Positions 8,102 through 17,428 of a DNA stretch of 44,873 nucleotides are shown here, piece by piece. Positions within the stretch are counted from its first letter, which is position 1, and each line of letters starts with the position of its first letter. Location of the stretch: the NCBI RefSeq assembly GCF_004402015.1, contig NZ_SOPW01000022.1:1-44873 (forward strand), written 5' to 3'. A program made the translations under genes and the position numbers. Source of the DNA: Filobacillus milosensis (GTDB taxonomy: Bacteria; Bacillota; Bacilli; Bacillales; Alkalibacillaceae). Under the pieces are notes generated by a model. The model was not told the DNA's origin and did not search any database. It saw only the letters and a program-made list of their open reading frames with translations.

Positions 8102-9115
8102 ATGATCAAATATCCGAGCTTAGAAAAAAATTCAACAATAGGTGTAACTGCTCCTTCCTCTGGAGTGCCTGGTGAATTGCATAAGTTGTTACATACTGCC
8201 TCAGATAGTCTGAAAGAGAAGGGATATAATATCACCTTTGGCGATACAGTTTGGTCTCAAAATAAAGCAAAATCTGCTTCTGCTAAAAAACGTGCAGAGG
8301 AATTTAACCAAATGATGTTGGATGAGAACATTGATCTGATTATTCCGCCATGGGGTGGAGAGCTACTTATTGAAGCCATTGAACACATTGATTTTGACAA
8401 TTTAAATAGTAAGTGGGTATTAGGTTATTCCGATGTTAGTTTGCTATTGTTAGCTATAACATTGAAAACAGGTATAGCCACAGCACACGGTACCAACTTA
8501 GTAGATTTGAGAGGCGAGTATTCTGATCAGACGACAGCAAAGTGGGAAAATGTACTATCAGCCAAGCATGGTGAATCAATTGTTCAACACTCTTCTGAGA
8601 AATACCAAAAGGAGTGGGACCATGACAATCCGACACCTCATATCTTCAATTTGACAGAACAAACCTACTGGAAATCAATTGATGGGAATAATGTTAAGAT
8701 TCATGGTCGTTTACTAGGAGGGTGTATTGATGTGATAAGACATCTAATCGGCACACCATATGGAGAAGTGAACAATTTCAAAGAGAAACACATTAACGGC
8801 GAATCAGTTGTATGGTTTCTTGAAAACTGTGAGTTATCAACGACTGACTTGCGCAGGTCTCTTATACAAATGAAGTTGGCTGGTTGGTTTGAGAATTGTG
8901 CTGGCATAATGTTTGGTCGAAGCCCAGCTAATACACCTGTTGGAAATTATATGGTTGAAGATGTGTATAAAGAGCTTTCTGAAGAGCTTCAAATACCTAT
9001 TATTTATGATATTGATTGCGGGCATGTCCCACCACAAATCACTTTTATTAACGGAGCATACGCTGACATTGAATTAACAAATGGAAAGGGAACAGTTCGA
9101 CAAACGTTTAAGTAA
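8102..9115 (+). CDS. S66 family peptidase (LD-carboxypeptidase / MccF-like)
   Basis: This 337-residue serine peptidase belongs to the LdcA/MccF family. LdcA cleaves the terminal D-residue from murein tetrapeptides during wall recycling, and MccF cleaves microcin C-type adenylates and confers immunity. The triad is visible: S110 in GYSD, E241 in FLENCE and H308 in DCGHVPP. The oxyanion segment PPWGGE (82-87) and GRLLGGCID (202-210) also fit. Length and insert pattern resemble the MccF-like branch, but sequence alone does not decide the substrate. ATG is preceded by AAGGGGAAG. There is no signal peptide, so it is cytoplasmic. It stands between two broken genes and is itself intact. Confidence 0.85.
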   Translation: MIKYPSLEKNSTIGVTAPSSGVPGELHKLLHTASDSLKEKGYNITFGDTVWSQNKAKSASAKKRAEEFNQMMLDENIDLIIPPWGGELLIEAIEHIDFDNLNSKWVLGYSDVSLLLLAITLKTGIATAHGTNLVDLRGEYSDQTTAKWENVLSAKHGESIVQHSSEKYQKEWDHDNPTPHIFNLTEQTYWKSIDGNNVKIHGRLLGGCIDVIRHLIGTPYGEVNNFKEKHINGESVVWFLENCELSTTDLRRSLIQMKLAGWFENCAGIMFGRSPANTPVGNYMVEDVYKELSEELQIPIIYDIDCGHVPPQITFINGAYADIELTNGKGTVRQTFK

Positions 9116-9160
9116 ATTTTTATGTTTTCCTTTATTTATTTTCGGTCTATTTCTCAATTA

Positions 9161-9169
9161 TGGTAATAT
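9161..9169 (+). promoter_or_regulatory. Extended -10 promoter candidate
   Basis: TGGTAATAT fits TGnTAATAT and lies 30 bases before the lipoprotein pseudogene start. No convincing -35 is seen. Confidence 0.35.
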
Positions 9170-9199
9170 TTAGATGATATTTTTTAAGGGGTTTTTCTA

Positions 9200-9766
9200 A
9201 TGAAAAAGGTTATTTCTTTTCTAATGTTAGGGCTCATTTTTTTTATAACTGCTGCCTGTGGGGGTACGCCTCAAGAAGAAGAAATTAAAGAATTCGTAAA
9301 AGAATATAAAACAAAACAATATAAAGTTGAAGACCCTCACTTATTAGAAGGTAAAACTGCGATTGAAGCAGTTGAAGAAATTAATTCACTCGCAGATAGA
9401 ATCAAGCCGTATGTTTCAAAAGAAGTCATTGACGATTTTGTTTCAAATCGCTGGTTGATGTAAAAAGTGGAGGTAGCTCAAGCTGTTGATAAAAAGGTGA
9501 AGTTGAAAGACGTGACGTTGGAAAAGGTAGAAGAAAATGAAGATGGCTCCATCGATTATGACTACATGTTGGAAATCAATTATTATGATGAAGAATCCGA
9601 AGAAATTATTGAAAAAGCTGGAGAGCTGACGATTACCAATGATGATGGGTGGCAAATCATCCGTGATTGGGAGAAAATCACTAAATTTGAGAAAGAAGCG
9701 ATGCGCAAGTATTTGGAGGAGCAGTCCAAAGGTAATGGTTCAAAAAATGATGAAACAGATGAGTAA
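9200..9766 (+). pseudogene. Lipoprotein gene interrupted by an in-frame stop codon
   Basis: Residues 1-20 form a lipoprotein signal with lipobox TAAC (Cys 20). The charged body continues to NRWLM, where TAA at 9461-9463 stops the frame. The same frame then stays open for 100 more codons to 9766 (KVEVAQAVDKK onward, with DGWQIIRDWEKI near the end). One base change in that codon would give a single protein of 188 residues. No ribosome binding site at normal spacing precedes the GTG at 9467, so the second half is unlikely to be a gene of its own. I do not recognise the family. It could be a nonsense allele or a sequence error. Confidence 0.75.
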
Positions 9767-9827
9767 ACCTAAGTATGCTATGGTGTGATTAAACCTCTTT
9801 TACACAAATAATGAATTGATCATAAAA

Positions 9828-9859
9828 AACACGTGAATTCTGAATTCACGTGTTAATTT
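9828..9859. terminator. Bidirectional terminator
   Basis: A perfect 13-base inverted repeat (9828-9840 and 9842-9854) is flanked by six A residues on the left and by AATTTTT on the right. It separates the convergent lipoprotein pseudogene and C-S lyase gene and should terminate in both directions. Confidence 0.85.
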
Positions 9860-9877
9860 TTGCATAAATTATATGAT

Positions 9878-11047
9878 TTAAGATTCAAAAGCCTTTATAA
9901 TCCGGTCAATACCCTCTTCGATAATGGACGGTGGTGATGCAATGTTAATTCGCATAAACTGTTCACCTTGGTCCCCAAATGATTTACCATCATTTAAACC
10001 GACTTTAGCTTCATCGTTTAATTTTCTTTTGATTTCTTCATGTTTTAATCCAGTTTTAGAAAAATCTAACCAAACTAAATAAGTTCCCTCTGTATCAACT
10101 GATGAAATATTGCTTTGACTTTGTTCAAGTTTATCATTAACTAATTGTTTATTTTCTTCAAGTTGTTCAATTAATTCATCTAACCACTCTTCACCGTGAT
10201 TATATACAACCTCAAGTGCCGTAAAGGCAAATGTGTTTAAGGTCATCGCTCCTTGACGCATTAATTGTTCGTCAACTTTTTTCTTAAAATCTCTGTTTGG
10301 AGAAATTACGTACGAAGCCTGTAAACCAGCGATATTAAAAGTTTTTGAAGGTGCCATTAAGGTAAACGTGAGTTGGTGGATGTCTTTATTTAAATGAGCT
10401 ATTGGATAATGTTTATAAGAGCTGAAAATCACATCAGCATGAATTTCATCGCTGAATAAATAGACATCGTATTGAACGCATAATTTAGCTAATTGCTCGA
10501 GCTCCTCTTTAGTCCATACACGACCAACAGGATTATGAGGACTGCAAAGGATAAAGGCTTTTGCTCCTTGCTTGAACAATTGTTCTAAGTGATCAAAATT
10601 AATCTCATAGTGTCCATCATTATTGATTAACGGATTTTCAACCAGTTGTCGATTGTGTGCTTTAACAACTGAGAAGAATGGTGGATATACAGGTGGTTGA
10701 ATCACAATTTGATCATTTTCTTCAGTGAAAATTTGTACTAGAGCGTGTAAGCTTGGAATCACACCGGGACTAAATGTGATTAAGTCTGTATTGACGTCGT
10801 AATCATGACGTTTTTTAAGCCAGTTTTTAACGGCATTTAGAATATCATCATCATATGTGGTGTAGCCGTAAACATTATGTTTGGCACGTTCAATTAAAGC
10901 ATCTTGCAGTTCAGGTACTGATGCAAAATCCATATCTGCTACCCATAATGGTAAAACATCTGAACGTCCAAAAAGTTTTTCTCTGTACTCGAATTTAGCC
11001 GATCTTGTATTTTCTCGATTAATAACTTCCTTAAAATCATTTCTCAA
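9878..11047 (-). CDS. MalY/PatB family PLP-dependent C-S lyase (cystathionine beta-lyase-like)
   Basis: The fold is aminotransferase class I/II. The PLP lysine lies in MAPSKTFNIAGLQ around residues 228-240, with SPHNPVGRVW and FSDEIHAD upstream as the other cofactor-binding segments. PatB/MalY enzymes cleave C-S bonds of cystathionine or cysteine conjugates, releasing pyruvate and ammonia. On the minus strand AGAGG (11060-11056) precedes a GTG (11056), an ATG (11053) and a TTG (11047). The TTG is at the usual spacing (8 bases) and is given here, though the ATG would add only two residues. It stands alone, with a bidirectional terminator downstream. Confidence 0.85.
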   Translation of the reverse strand: MRNDFKEVINRENTRSAKFEYREKLFGRSDVLPLWVADMDFASVPELQDALIERAKHNVYGYTTYDDDILNAVKNWLKKRHDYDVNTDLITFSPGVIPSLHALVQIFTEENDQIVIQPPVYPPFFSVVKAHNRQLVENPLINNDGHYEINFDHLEQLFKQGAKAFILCSPHNPVGRVWTKEELEQLAKLCVQYDVYLFSDEIHADVIFSSYKHYPIAHLNKDIHQLTFTLMAPSKTFNIAGLQASYVISPNRDFKKKVDEQLMRQGAMTLNTFAFTALEVVYNHGEEWLDELIEQLEENKQLVNDKLEQSQSNISSVDTEGTYLVWLDFSKTGLKHEEIKRKLNDEAKVGLNDGKSFGDQGEQFMRINIASPPSIIEEGIDRIIKAFES

Positions 11048-11110
11048 AATCATCACCTCTAAAAATTAGTTTATCTAATTGAAATCAATAAGGCTAATAA
11101 TTGATTTTAT

Positions 11111-11146
11111 CCCAAAAAAAAAAGCAAAGTGCTTTTTACACTTTGC
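11111..11146 (-). terminator. Orphan minus-strand terminator in the C-S lyase leader
   Basis: GCAAAGTG (11124-11131) pairs with CACTTTGC (11139-11146), and on the minus strand ten T residues follow (complement of 11114-11123). No gene lies upstream on that strand, so this is either an attenuator in the leader of the 9878-11047 gene or the end of a small RNA. No T-box or known riboswitch core was found between it and 11340. Confidence 0.6.
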
Positions 11147-11311
11147 CAAAGGGGGAATACGAGAAAGTATTACATTAATAGTAATAACCTGATTTTAATT
11201 TAATTAAACATAAATTATAAAATTTTTTGCAAAAATCGAGAAAATTTTTGTTGGCATAAATGGTCTCTTTTTAACTTAGTTAAAAATAACAAAAATTACA
11301 AAGGCATATTA

Positions 11312-11320
11312 TGTTAAAAT
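11312..11320 (+). promoter_or_regulatory. Extended -10 promoter candidate
   Basis: TGTTAAAAT, an extended -10 element, lies 27 bases before the GTG start of the giant membrane protein gene and is identical to the element at 7398-7406. Confidence 0.45.
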
Positions 11321-11347
11321 TTACGTACTAAGGGAGGGAGTACAAGG

Positions 11348-14300
11348 GTGGAACAAGAGAATAGAAAGAAGATTTTTAGTGAAGAGTTAAACAAGTTACG
11401 CGCGAAAGATTACATAAATTACGAGAGTTACGAAAGCATAAAAAGTCGTTACCTACAAATGTGCGCAGATGAAGAAGCGGAAAAACGAATGAATGATGAA
11501 CAAGAACAAAAAATTGTTCAAACTCCAGAAGAGCCAAATGAGCCTAAAGAAAAAACTGAGACGCCTCAGCCTGTTAAGAAAGTAAAAAAGAAGAAAAAGT
11601 TATCACCTCAACAAGTAAGAGATCGAAATGTAACATGGGTCTTGATTATTGGGGTACTTCTTTTACTTACTGGTGGAATGGTATTAGCTACAAGTAACTG
11701 GTCAACTATGTCCGCGATGATGAAAACATCATTAGTAGCTGGTGTTTCAGGCTTATTCTTTTTAATTAGCTGGCTTAGTGGACACAAGTTACAAATTAAG
11801 CAAACGGCTTTTGCCTTCTTAGTTCTTGGTAGTTTATTTTTACCGATTGTGGTATTAGCAGCTGGTTTCTTTGGACTATTAGGGGAATGGCTCTCATTAT
11901 ATGGAGAAGGTCAATATTTACTGGGGCTTATAGGCTCAATTATTTGTTTACCTTTATACATATTCCATGCTCGTAGACAACACTCAAGATTATTTGTGTG
12001 GTTCTCTTATTTAACGTTGAGTCTTGGCATCGGTTTTTTAATTGCTAGTTTTCATCCGCCTATTGATGTCTTTTATTTTGGTGTCGTTTTATATAATGCT
12101 TGCTTAATTGCTGTTTATTATTATTTAAAACAACAAAAGCAGTGGCCACTGTTCTTAAATGAGATGCCAATATTTGCGCAAGGTAATTTAATTTTATCCA
12201 CAATATTATTGCTATTTATTTTTGACAGCCCTGCCTTAAATGGATTCAATGTTCTATTAACAGCTGGTGTTTATTTTGCGATGTTATTTGTATTAAATCG
12301 CAAAGAGTACAACTTTGTATTCACACTTCTTTTCGTTTACGGAATTTATCAATTGATTGAACACACAGACTTAGGTCCGGCTGGTTTAATCGTATACGCA
12401 TTAGTTGGTTTTGTATTCTTTACTTTACAAGAGTTTCAACAGGATACGTATTTGAAGAAAGCATTCCAGTTAACGAATGCGTTTGTCACTTTTTGTGCTT
12501 TTATTTTTATAAGTTTTAAAGGAACACAATTAATGTTTGATTCTGATTCCTGGATTTTATTTGTTGCTTATCTATTAATTGCTATAAACTATTTAGCCTT
12601 AACTCATATCTCAACATATAAATTCTTTAGAGTATTAGCTACATTTTTTATTGTAGTAGCTGGCATGCAACCTATGACTTGGATGTATGATGATTTATCG
12701 TTTAATACGATAGGGTTTCATGTGTTTATATTAGGAACCTTACTATTCTTTGGTGGTTTTTATTTTAATGAATGGAAGTTTACGAAAAAAATTAAAAACA
12801 CATCCTTGGTGTTTGGGTATGGTTTAATTACTATTTCTTTACTTGTTTTCTACCTAATCAACCATTGGATTGAGCTGTCTATATTATTGTTACTGACAAG
12901 TATCATTTTATTATTGTCCAAACGCGTTATGAAAGCTAAAGGTAATCGGGATTTATTAGTTTTAGCAGCTCCAATTTTATGGTTTTTAGCTGGAGCCGCT
13001 CTATATCCTGAACTTGTACAAATGTTCGAGGGTTATGAATCACAGTTTGGTCGACCATTCCATTTATCTATTGTTGGACTTGTTTTAATTGGAGTTTCTG
13101 TGATGTTAAGCAAATTAAAGCAAAGTCAATTAGGGAATTTTACTTTTTGGTATGGTGTAGGCTCTTATGCAATCGCTGCATTACTCCTTATCATTCAGCC
13201 TGTTCATGATGGTATTAGGACTTTGATTTTATTAGTAGCTATAGGCATAGCCTATGTTGCAGTTCAGCGCCTTAAGGATAAGAGTACTTGGGTTATTGTG
13301 AGTCTATTAACGTTAGCAACATATATTTCGACGGTTGATATGCTGGTTCAACCATCTAATGAATGGTTCCATATTTTACTGGTGTCAGGCGCGGCTTTGT
13401 TAATCGTTATTTCCAGATTAATACCTAAAAAGTTACACGTCTTACAAGAGAGTTATTTTTATTTAGCTCACGTTTATTTACCATTATCGATTATCGTTTT
13501 AGATCACTTTAGTTTTAATTTTGAATTGTATGTTATTGCCTTAGTCGTTTATGTGTATAGCATTTGGACGAGAAACCAAATCATAGAAAAATACTATTAC
13601 CTATATGCAAGTTTTATTTCAGTATTTTTCATCGTTTATTCCCTGATAAGAGAATTTTATTTTAATCTGGAAGCTGGCCCATACGCTCTATGGCTGACAT
13701 CGCTCATTGTGTTTGGTCTTTGGTTCATTACCTACCATAATTGGAAGGCACGAATTAAGTGGTTCTTTATTCCATTATCATTACTGAGTGTTTTTGCAAT
13801 TACCCAATCATGGGAAATGTCGGTTCAACATATTTTTGTTGGGGCGACTTCATTAATTGTTTTATCACTGTTTGTTATGTATCGATCACATTGGCACATG
13901 TTATCATTCTTGCCATTATTAGCATTATTTGATGTTGTAGAAAAACTACAATTAGACGGGCAAACGTTAGTATTCGTATTAAGTGGTATCGGTGTTTTAT
14001 CAGCTCTAGTGGGTTATTTCTTATATGAAAAACTTTACGACCCAGATAAGAAGGTCACCATCACTTATAAGGTAGACTGGTATTCGATGGTTGCTCTTGT
14101 GTTTATTTTAGTTTAGGTATTTCTTATGATTCGCCTTTATGGTTAAAAGAATTGCCTGCCTTGCTAATTGTTGTGGTGTTATTTGTCCAAGTGAAACGCA
14201 TCCCTGATGAACTGCCACAAAAGATTGTACAAACCATTTTCGTATTAAGCTTTTTATATCCTTATTACATCTTATTAGATGCTTTTCCAAATACTAATTT

Positions 14301-14769
14301 CACCAAGTATATTCAAGTTGAACTGGAGTTAATCCCTTGGGTGTTATTAAGTTATTACTTAGGACAGAAGACTTGGAGAACAAACCAAAACGTGATGAAT
14401 CTTATTCAATCAGCTATATTAGTTATAGTTGCTGCAGCAATTGTTTTTGATGCGTTGATGAGCAATACCATTTATGATGCACTGATTGTCGGTGGATTGT
14501 CATTAATAGCGATCCTGATTGGTTTTATTCAAAAAATAAAATCATTCTTCTTAGTAGGTGTCAGTGTGCTTCTCTTAAATGTCATGATTCAATCAAGACC
14601 ATTTTGGGGTAATCTGCCATGGTGGGCGTACTTGCTTATTGCCGGTTCTACACTGATTGCTGTCGCAAGCTTTTATGAGTGGCAGAAGCAAAAAGTTGAT
14701 CGTGATGGAGATACATTCCTTCAAAAACAAAAGACAAAATGGATAAAAATATGGAAGAATTGGAATTAA
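11348..14769 (+). pseudogene. Giant polytopic membrane protein gene (about 1140 codons) with one frameshift
   Basis: The N-terminal 90 residues are charged and cytoplasmic (KKVKKKKKLSPQQVRDR), then come dozens of hydrophobic segments, starting WVLIIGVLLLLTGGMVLATSNW. The layout recalls DUF2157/DUF2339-type membrane proteins, but I cannot name the family. The frame stops at 14114-14116 after VFILV. The neighbouring frame continues with LGISYDSPLWLKELPALLIV to 14769 and stays hydrophobic. One extra T in the run at 14112-14114 joins them into one protein of about 1140 residues. GTG start follows GGGAGGG. If the break is real, the last five or so helices are lost. The function is unknown. Confidence 0.7.
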
Positions 14770-14775
14770 TGCTTT

Positions 14776-14804
14776 TTGATAAGATATAGAATATATGATA
14801 CAAT
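14776..14804 (+). promoter_or_regulatory. Promoter of yugI
   Basis: TTGATA (14776-14781) and TACAAT (14799-14804) are separated by exactly 17 bases, 42 bases before the yugI start and directly after the preceding gene. Confidence 0.7.
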
Positions 14805-14845
14805 ACGAAATTGTGCGAGAGAAATAGTGTCGGGAGTTGTATATT

Positions 14846-15232
14846 ATGTCGAAAATCATCGAAGAAGGACAAGTTGTTGAAGGGAAAGTAACAGGCATCC
14901 AGCCTTATGGCGCGTTTGTTGCTATTGATGAAGATGTTCAAGGACTTGTTCACATTTCAGAAGTTACTCACGGTTATGTGAAAGATATTAATGAACACCT
15001 TAACGTGGGGGATGAAGTTAAAGTAAAGGTTTTAAATGTTGAAGAAGATAATGGAAAATACTCGTTATCTATTCGTGCTACTGAAGATAAACCAAACACG
15101 AAAAAGAAACAACAAAAACAACCAGTTGCTGCTTCAAGCCAAAATGATAGCGGTGGATTTAATGTCTTAAAGGATAAGCTTGAAGAATGGATCGAGCAAT
15201 CAAAAGATCGTGAACAAACTTATCGTAACTAA
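14846..15232 (+). CDS. yugI: S1 RNA-binding domain protein, general stress protein 13 (YugI)
   Basis: An S1 domain spans about residues 4-76: EEGQVVEGKVTGIQPYGAFV, GLVHISE, VGDEVKVKVL. A lysine- and glutamine-rich tail and a short acidic helix follow. The B. subtilis homologue is a ribosome-associated general stress protein of about 130 residues, and this one is 128. The ATG at 14846 is preferred to the upstream TTG at 14837 because CGGGAG then lies at proper distance. The next gene is the yugJ homologue, as in B. subtilis, although a terminator and a second promoter separate the two here. Confidence 0.85.
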   Translation: MSKIIEEGQVVEGKVTGIQPYGAFVAIDEDVQGLVHISEVTHGYVKDINEHLNVGDEVKVKVLNVEEDNGKYSLSIRATEDKPNTKKKQQKQPVAASSQNDSGGFNVLKDKLEEWIEQSKDREQTYRN

Positions 15233-15236
15233 AATT

Positions 15237-15280
15237 AAAATGTCTTGTGGGAATTAATTTTCCTTCAAGACATTTTTTTT
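15237..15280 (+). terminator. Terminator of yugI
   Basis: AAAATGTCTTG (15237-15247) pairs with CAAGACATTTT (15266-15276), with the T run continuing to 15280. Confidence 0.85.
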
Positions 15281-15307
15281 GATTAAAAAAATTTTTTTCT
15301 TCATAAT
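15279..15307 (+). promoter_or_regulatory. Promoter of yugJ
   Basis: TTGATT (15279-15284) and CATAAT (15302-15307) are spaced by 17 bases. The -35 overlaps the T run of the yugI terminator. Confidence 0.55.
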
Positions 15308-15342
15308 AAAACGTAGATGAATGAAAGAAAGGGGCAGGATAT

Positions 15343-16506
15343 ATGGAAAACTTCATTTATTACAATCCAACTAAATTAGTATTTGGACGTGGACAACTAG
15401 AAAATCTTGATAATCTAATGCCTGAGGGTGTTAAACGAGTATTAATCACATACGGTGGAGGCAGCGTTAAACGTAACGGAATCTTCGCTAATGTTCAAAA
15501 GAAATTAAACGACTTAGGTTACGAAGTATTAGAATTTGGGGGAATTGAACCGAATCCAAGACTTTCAACGGTTAATAAAGGGGCTCAGTTCTGTAAGGAT
15601 AATGAAATTGACTTCCTATTAGCTGTTGGGGGCGGAAGCGTAATTGATTGTACCAAAACTATTGCCGCTGCTTCTAAGTATGATGGTGATGCTTGGGATC
15701 TAGTCACAAAGAAAGTTCAACCTGAAGATGCACTTCCATTAGGTACAGTGTTAACGTTAGCTGCAACTGGATCTGAAATGAACGCAGGAGCAGTTATTAC
15801 AAATTGGGAAACGAATGAAAAATATGGATGGGGTTCGCCACATTTATATCCACAGTTTTCAATTTTAAATCCTGTTCATACTTATTCTGTTCCAATGGAC
15901 CAAACAGTCTATGGTATTGTTGATATGATGAGTCATATTTTTGAACAATATTTCCATCAGCCAACGAATTCACCTGTACAGGATCGTATGTGTGAAGGTG
16001 TATTAAGGACGATTATTGAAACAGCTCCTAAGCTAATCAATAATTTAGATTCTTACGAGTACCGTGAAACAATTATGTACGCTGGAACCATAGCCTTAAA
16101 CGGTATGTTACAAATGGGATACAGAGGTGACTGGGCGTCACATAATATTGAGCATGCTGTCTCTGCGGTCTATGATATTCCGCACGCAGGAGGATTAGCT
16201 ATTATCTTCCCGAACTGGATGAAGCATAACCTTGATGTTCAGCCTGAGCGTTTCAAACAAATGGCTACTCGAGTATTTGGTGTTAATCCAGAAGGTAAAA
16301 CAGATCGTGAAGTAGGGTTAGAAGGGATTGAACGTTTAAGTCAATTCTGGACAGCTCTTGGTGCGCCATCGCGATTAGCTGATTACGATATTGATGATTC
16401 AAAACTTGATCTAATGGTCGATCGCGCAATGAAGAATGGACCATTTGGTAACTTTAACAAATTACAAGATAACGATGTTAAGCAGATTCTAACGATGTCG
16501 CTTTAA
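15343..16506 (+). CDS. yugJ: Iron-containing alcohol dehydrogenase (butanol dehydrogenase, YugJ type)
   Basis: The 387-residue protein is a group III iron-dependent dehydrogenase. It has GGGSVID at 96-102 for the dinucleotide and metal ligands D194, H198, H267 and H281 (DMMSH, SHNIEH, PHAGG). The family interconverts aldehydes and primary alcohols with NAD(P)H; yugJ and yugK of B. subtilis are annotated as NADH-dependent butanol dehydrogenases. Length is the same as YugJ as I recall it. Only one such gene is present here, so the yugJ/yugK pair is reduced to one. ATG is preceded by AAAGGGG. A strong terminator follows at 16522. Confidence 0.9.
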   Translation: MENFIYYNPTKLVFGRGQLENLDNLMPEGVKRVLITYGGGSVKRNGIFANVQKKLNDLGYEVLEFGGIEPNPRLSTVNKGAQFCKDNEIDFLLAVGGGSVIDCTKTIAAASKYDGDAWDLVTKKVQPEDALPLGTVLTLAATGSEMNAGAVITNWETNEKYGWGSPHLYPQFSILNPVHTYSVPMDQTVYGIVDMMSHIFEQYFHQPTNSPVQDRMCEGVLRTIIETAPKLINNLDSYEYRETIMYAGTIALNGMLQMGYRGDWASHNIEHAVSAVYDIPHAGGLAIIFPNWMKHNLDVQPERFKQMATRVFGVNPEGKTDREVGLEGIERLSQFWTALGAPSRLADYDIDDSKLDLMVDRAMKNGPFGNFNKLQDNDVKQILTMSL

Positions 16507-16521
16507 ATGATGTAAGATTTT

Positions 16522-16555
16522 AACCAGTTATGATTAATTCATGACTGGTTTTTTT
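16522..16555 (+). terminator. Terminator of yugJ
   Basis: AACCAGTTATGA (16522-16533) pairs with TCATGACTGGTT (16539-16550) with one G-U, followed by TTTTT. Confidence 0.85.
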
Positions 16556-16569
16556 ATTGGGATGAGCGT

Positions 16570-16710
16570 ATTTCTTATAGAATACGGAAAAAATTCTCGT
16601 AGTTACGAAGAAATTTCTTGTAGGGGACGACAAAGTTCTCATAGGGACGGGGGGAGTTCTTGTAGCTCATAAAAAAGTTCTTATTAGGGCCTGGAAAACT
16701 CCCCTAGACC
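16570..16710 (-). repeat. Array A of the CTAYRAGAA 21-bp repeat family (minus orientation)
   Basis: TTCTYRTAG cores (reverse complement CTAYRAGAA) begin near 16572, 16594, 16615, 16636, 16657 and 16678, with a decayed seventh copy near 16699. Spacings are 22 then 21 bases. Only the 9-base core is conserved, and the 12 bases between cores vary freely. The array fills the gap between the yugJ terminator and the terminator of the convergent gene at 16779-17288. Arrays B and C carry the same core on the opposite strand. Confidence 0.85.
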
Positions 16711-16737
16711 CTGAGATTACGACGACATAAATAAAAT

Positions 16738-16764
16738 GGCTGTCCCTTTAGCATAGGGACAGCC
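16738..16764 (-). terminator. Terminator of the 16779-17288 gene
   Basis: GGCTGTCCCT (16738-16747) pairs perfectly with AGGGACAGCC (16755-16764). On the minus strand ATTTTATTT follows. Confidence 0.75.
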
Positions 16765-16778
16765 TGAATTTTTAAAAT

Positions 16779-17288
16779 TTATGTAGCGCCGCCTGCCGAA
16801 GAATTCCTGCGTCGCTTCTGAATCGCATTTACCCCCATAACGACTGCAACCCACTCATATGTAGATATTTTGTCAGTGTAGTCGGTTAGTTGAAAGGCTG
16901 CGGATTCAAAAAAGTTATTAACTTTTTTAAAATCACATACAAGATCTCCATTTTGATTCATGATTGTATATTCTTTTGAAAAGGCTTCTGACTCAATTTT
17001 GTAGACCTCACCGTCTTTAGAAGTATATTCATACACTTTAGTAAAAAATGAAAAACGTGAACGAAGTATTCCTATATTGGATTCTTCAGCATCATCAATA
17101 TTCCACTTTCCTGAAATGAAAGGAAAGTAACCTTTTAGTTTACGGGTTCCATCGACATCACCGATTTCTACACCAGATGAAAAGGCACTTTTCAAATCAA
17201 GATAACCGATCTTTTCTTGCTCTTCATTAAAAATATCTGTTTGGCCTGCTGAAAAAAAATTATCGTTGAAATAAATGGATTCACTCAT
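16779..17288 (-). CDS. Uncharacterised protein, possibly a LURP1/tubby C-terminal-like beta barrel
   Basis: The 169-residue protein is mostly predicted beta strand: KIGYLDLKSAFSSGVEIGDVDG, RKLKGYFPFISGKW, VYEYTSKDGEVYKIESEAF, EYTIMNQNGDLVCDFKK. It ends in a short basic tail after WVAVVMGVNAIQKRRR. The size and the repeated 'nnGelv' strand pattern recall LURP-one-related/YxjI-type proteins, but this is a weak impression. There is no signal peptide. AAGGAGGCG precedes the ATG on the minus strand. It is monocistronic with its own terminator and diverges from yugN. Confidence 0.55.
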   Translation of the reverse strand: MSESIYFNDNFFSAGQTDIFNEEQEKIGYLDLKSAFSSGVEIGDVDGTRKLKGYFPFISGKWNIDDAEESNIGILRSRFSFFTKVYEYTSKDGEVYKIESEAFSKEYTIMNQNGDLVCDFKKVNNFFESAAFQLTDYTDKISTYEWVAVVMGVNAIQKRRRNSSAGGAT

Positions 17289-17340
17289 AAGACGCCTCCT
17301 TAACTATTTAGACGAATAATATGTAAGGAGGTTTCAAAAA

Positions 17341-17424
17341 ATGTTAAATTTTTCATTTGATCGTTTCAATATAAGTCTAAATACATTTTTATGTTTATCA
17401 CCGTACATACTAGAAGTGAGGTGA
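17341..17424 (+). CDS. Possible 27-residue leader peptide ORF upstream of yugN
   Basis: An ATG at 17341 follows an excellent ribosome binding site, AAGGAGGT, at about 8 bases. The frame runs 27 codons (MLNFSFDRFNISLNTFLCLS, then seven more residues) to a TGA at 17422-17424. That stop overlaps the GAGGTGA binding site of yugN, whose ATG is at 17429. This arrangement is typical of translational coupling or a leader peptide. The peptide resembles nothing I know. Without expression data it may be fortuitous. Confidence 0.4.
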   Translation: MLNFSFDRFNISLNTFLCLSPYILEVR

Positions 17425-17428
17425 TAAC

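Noticed and set aside
9467-9766. Independent gene starting with GTG after the lipoprotein stop
   Set aside because: It is in the same frame as the upstream lipoprotein. GGAGG lies after the GTG, not before it, so a split gene explains it better.
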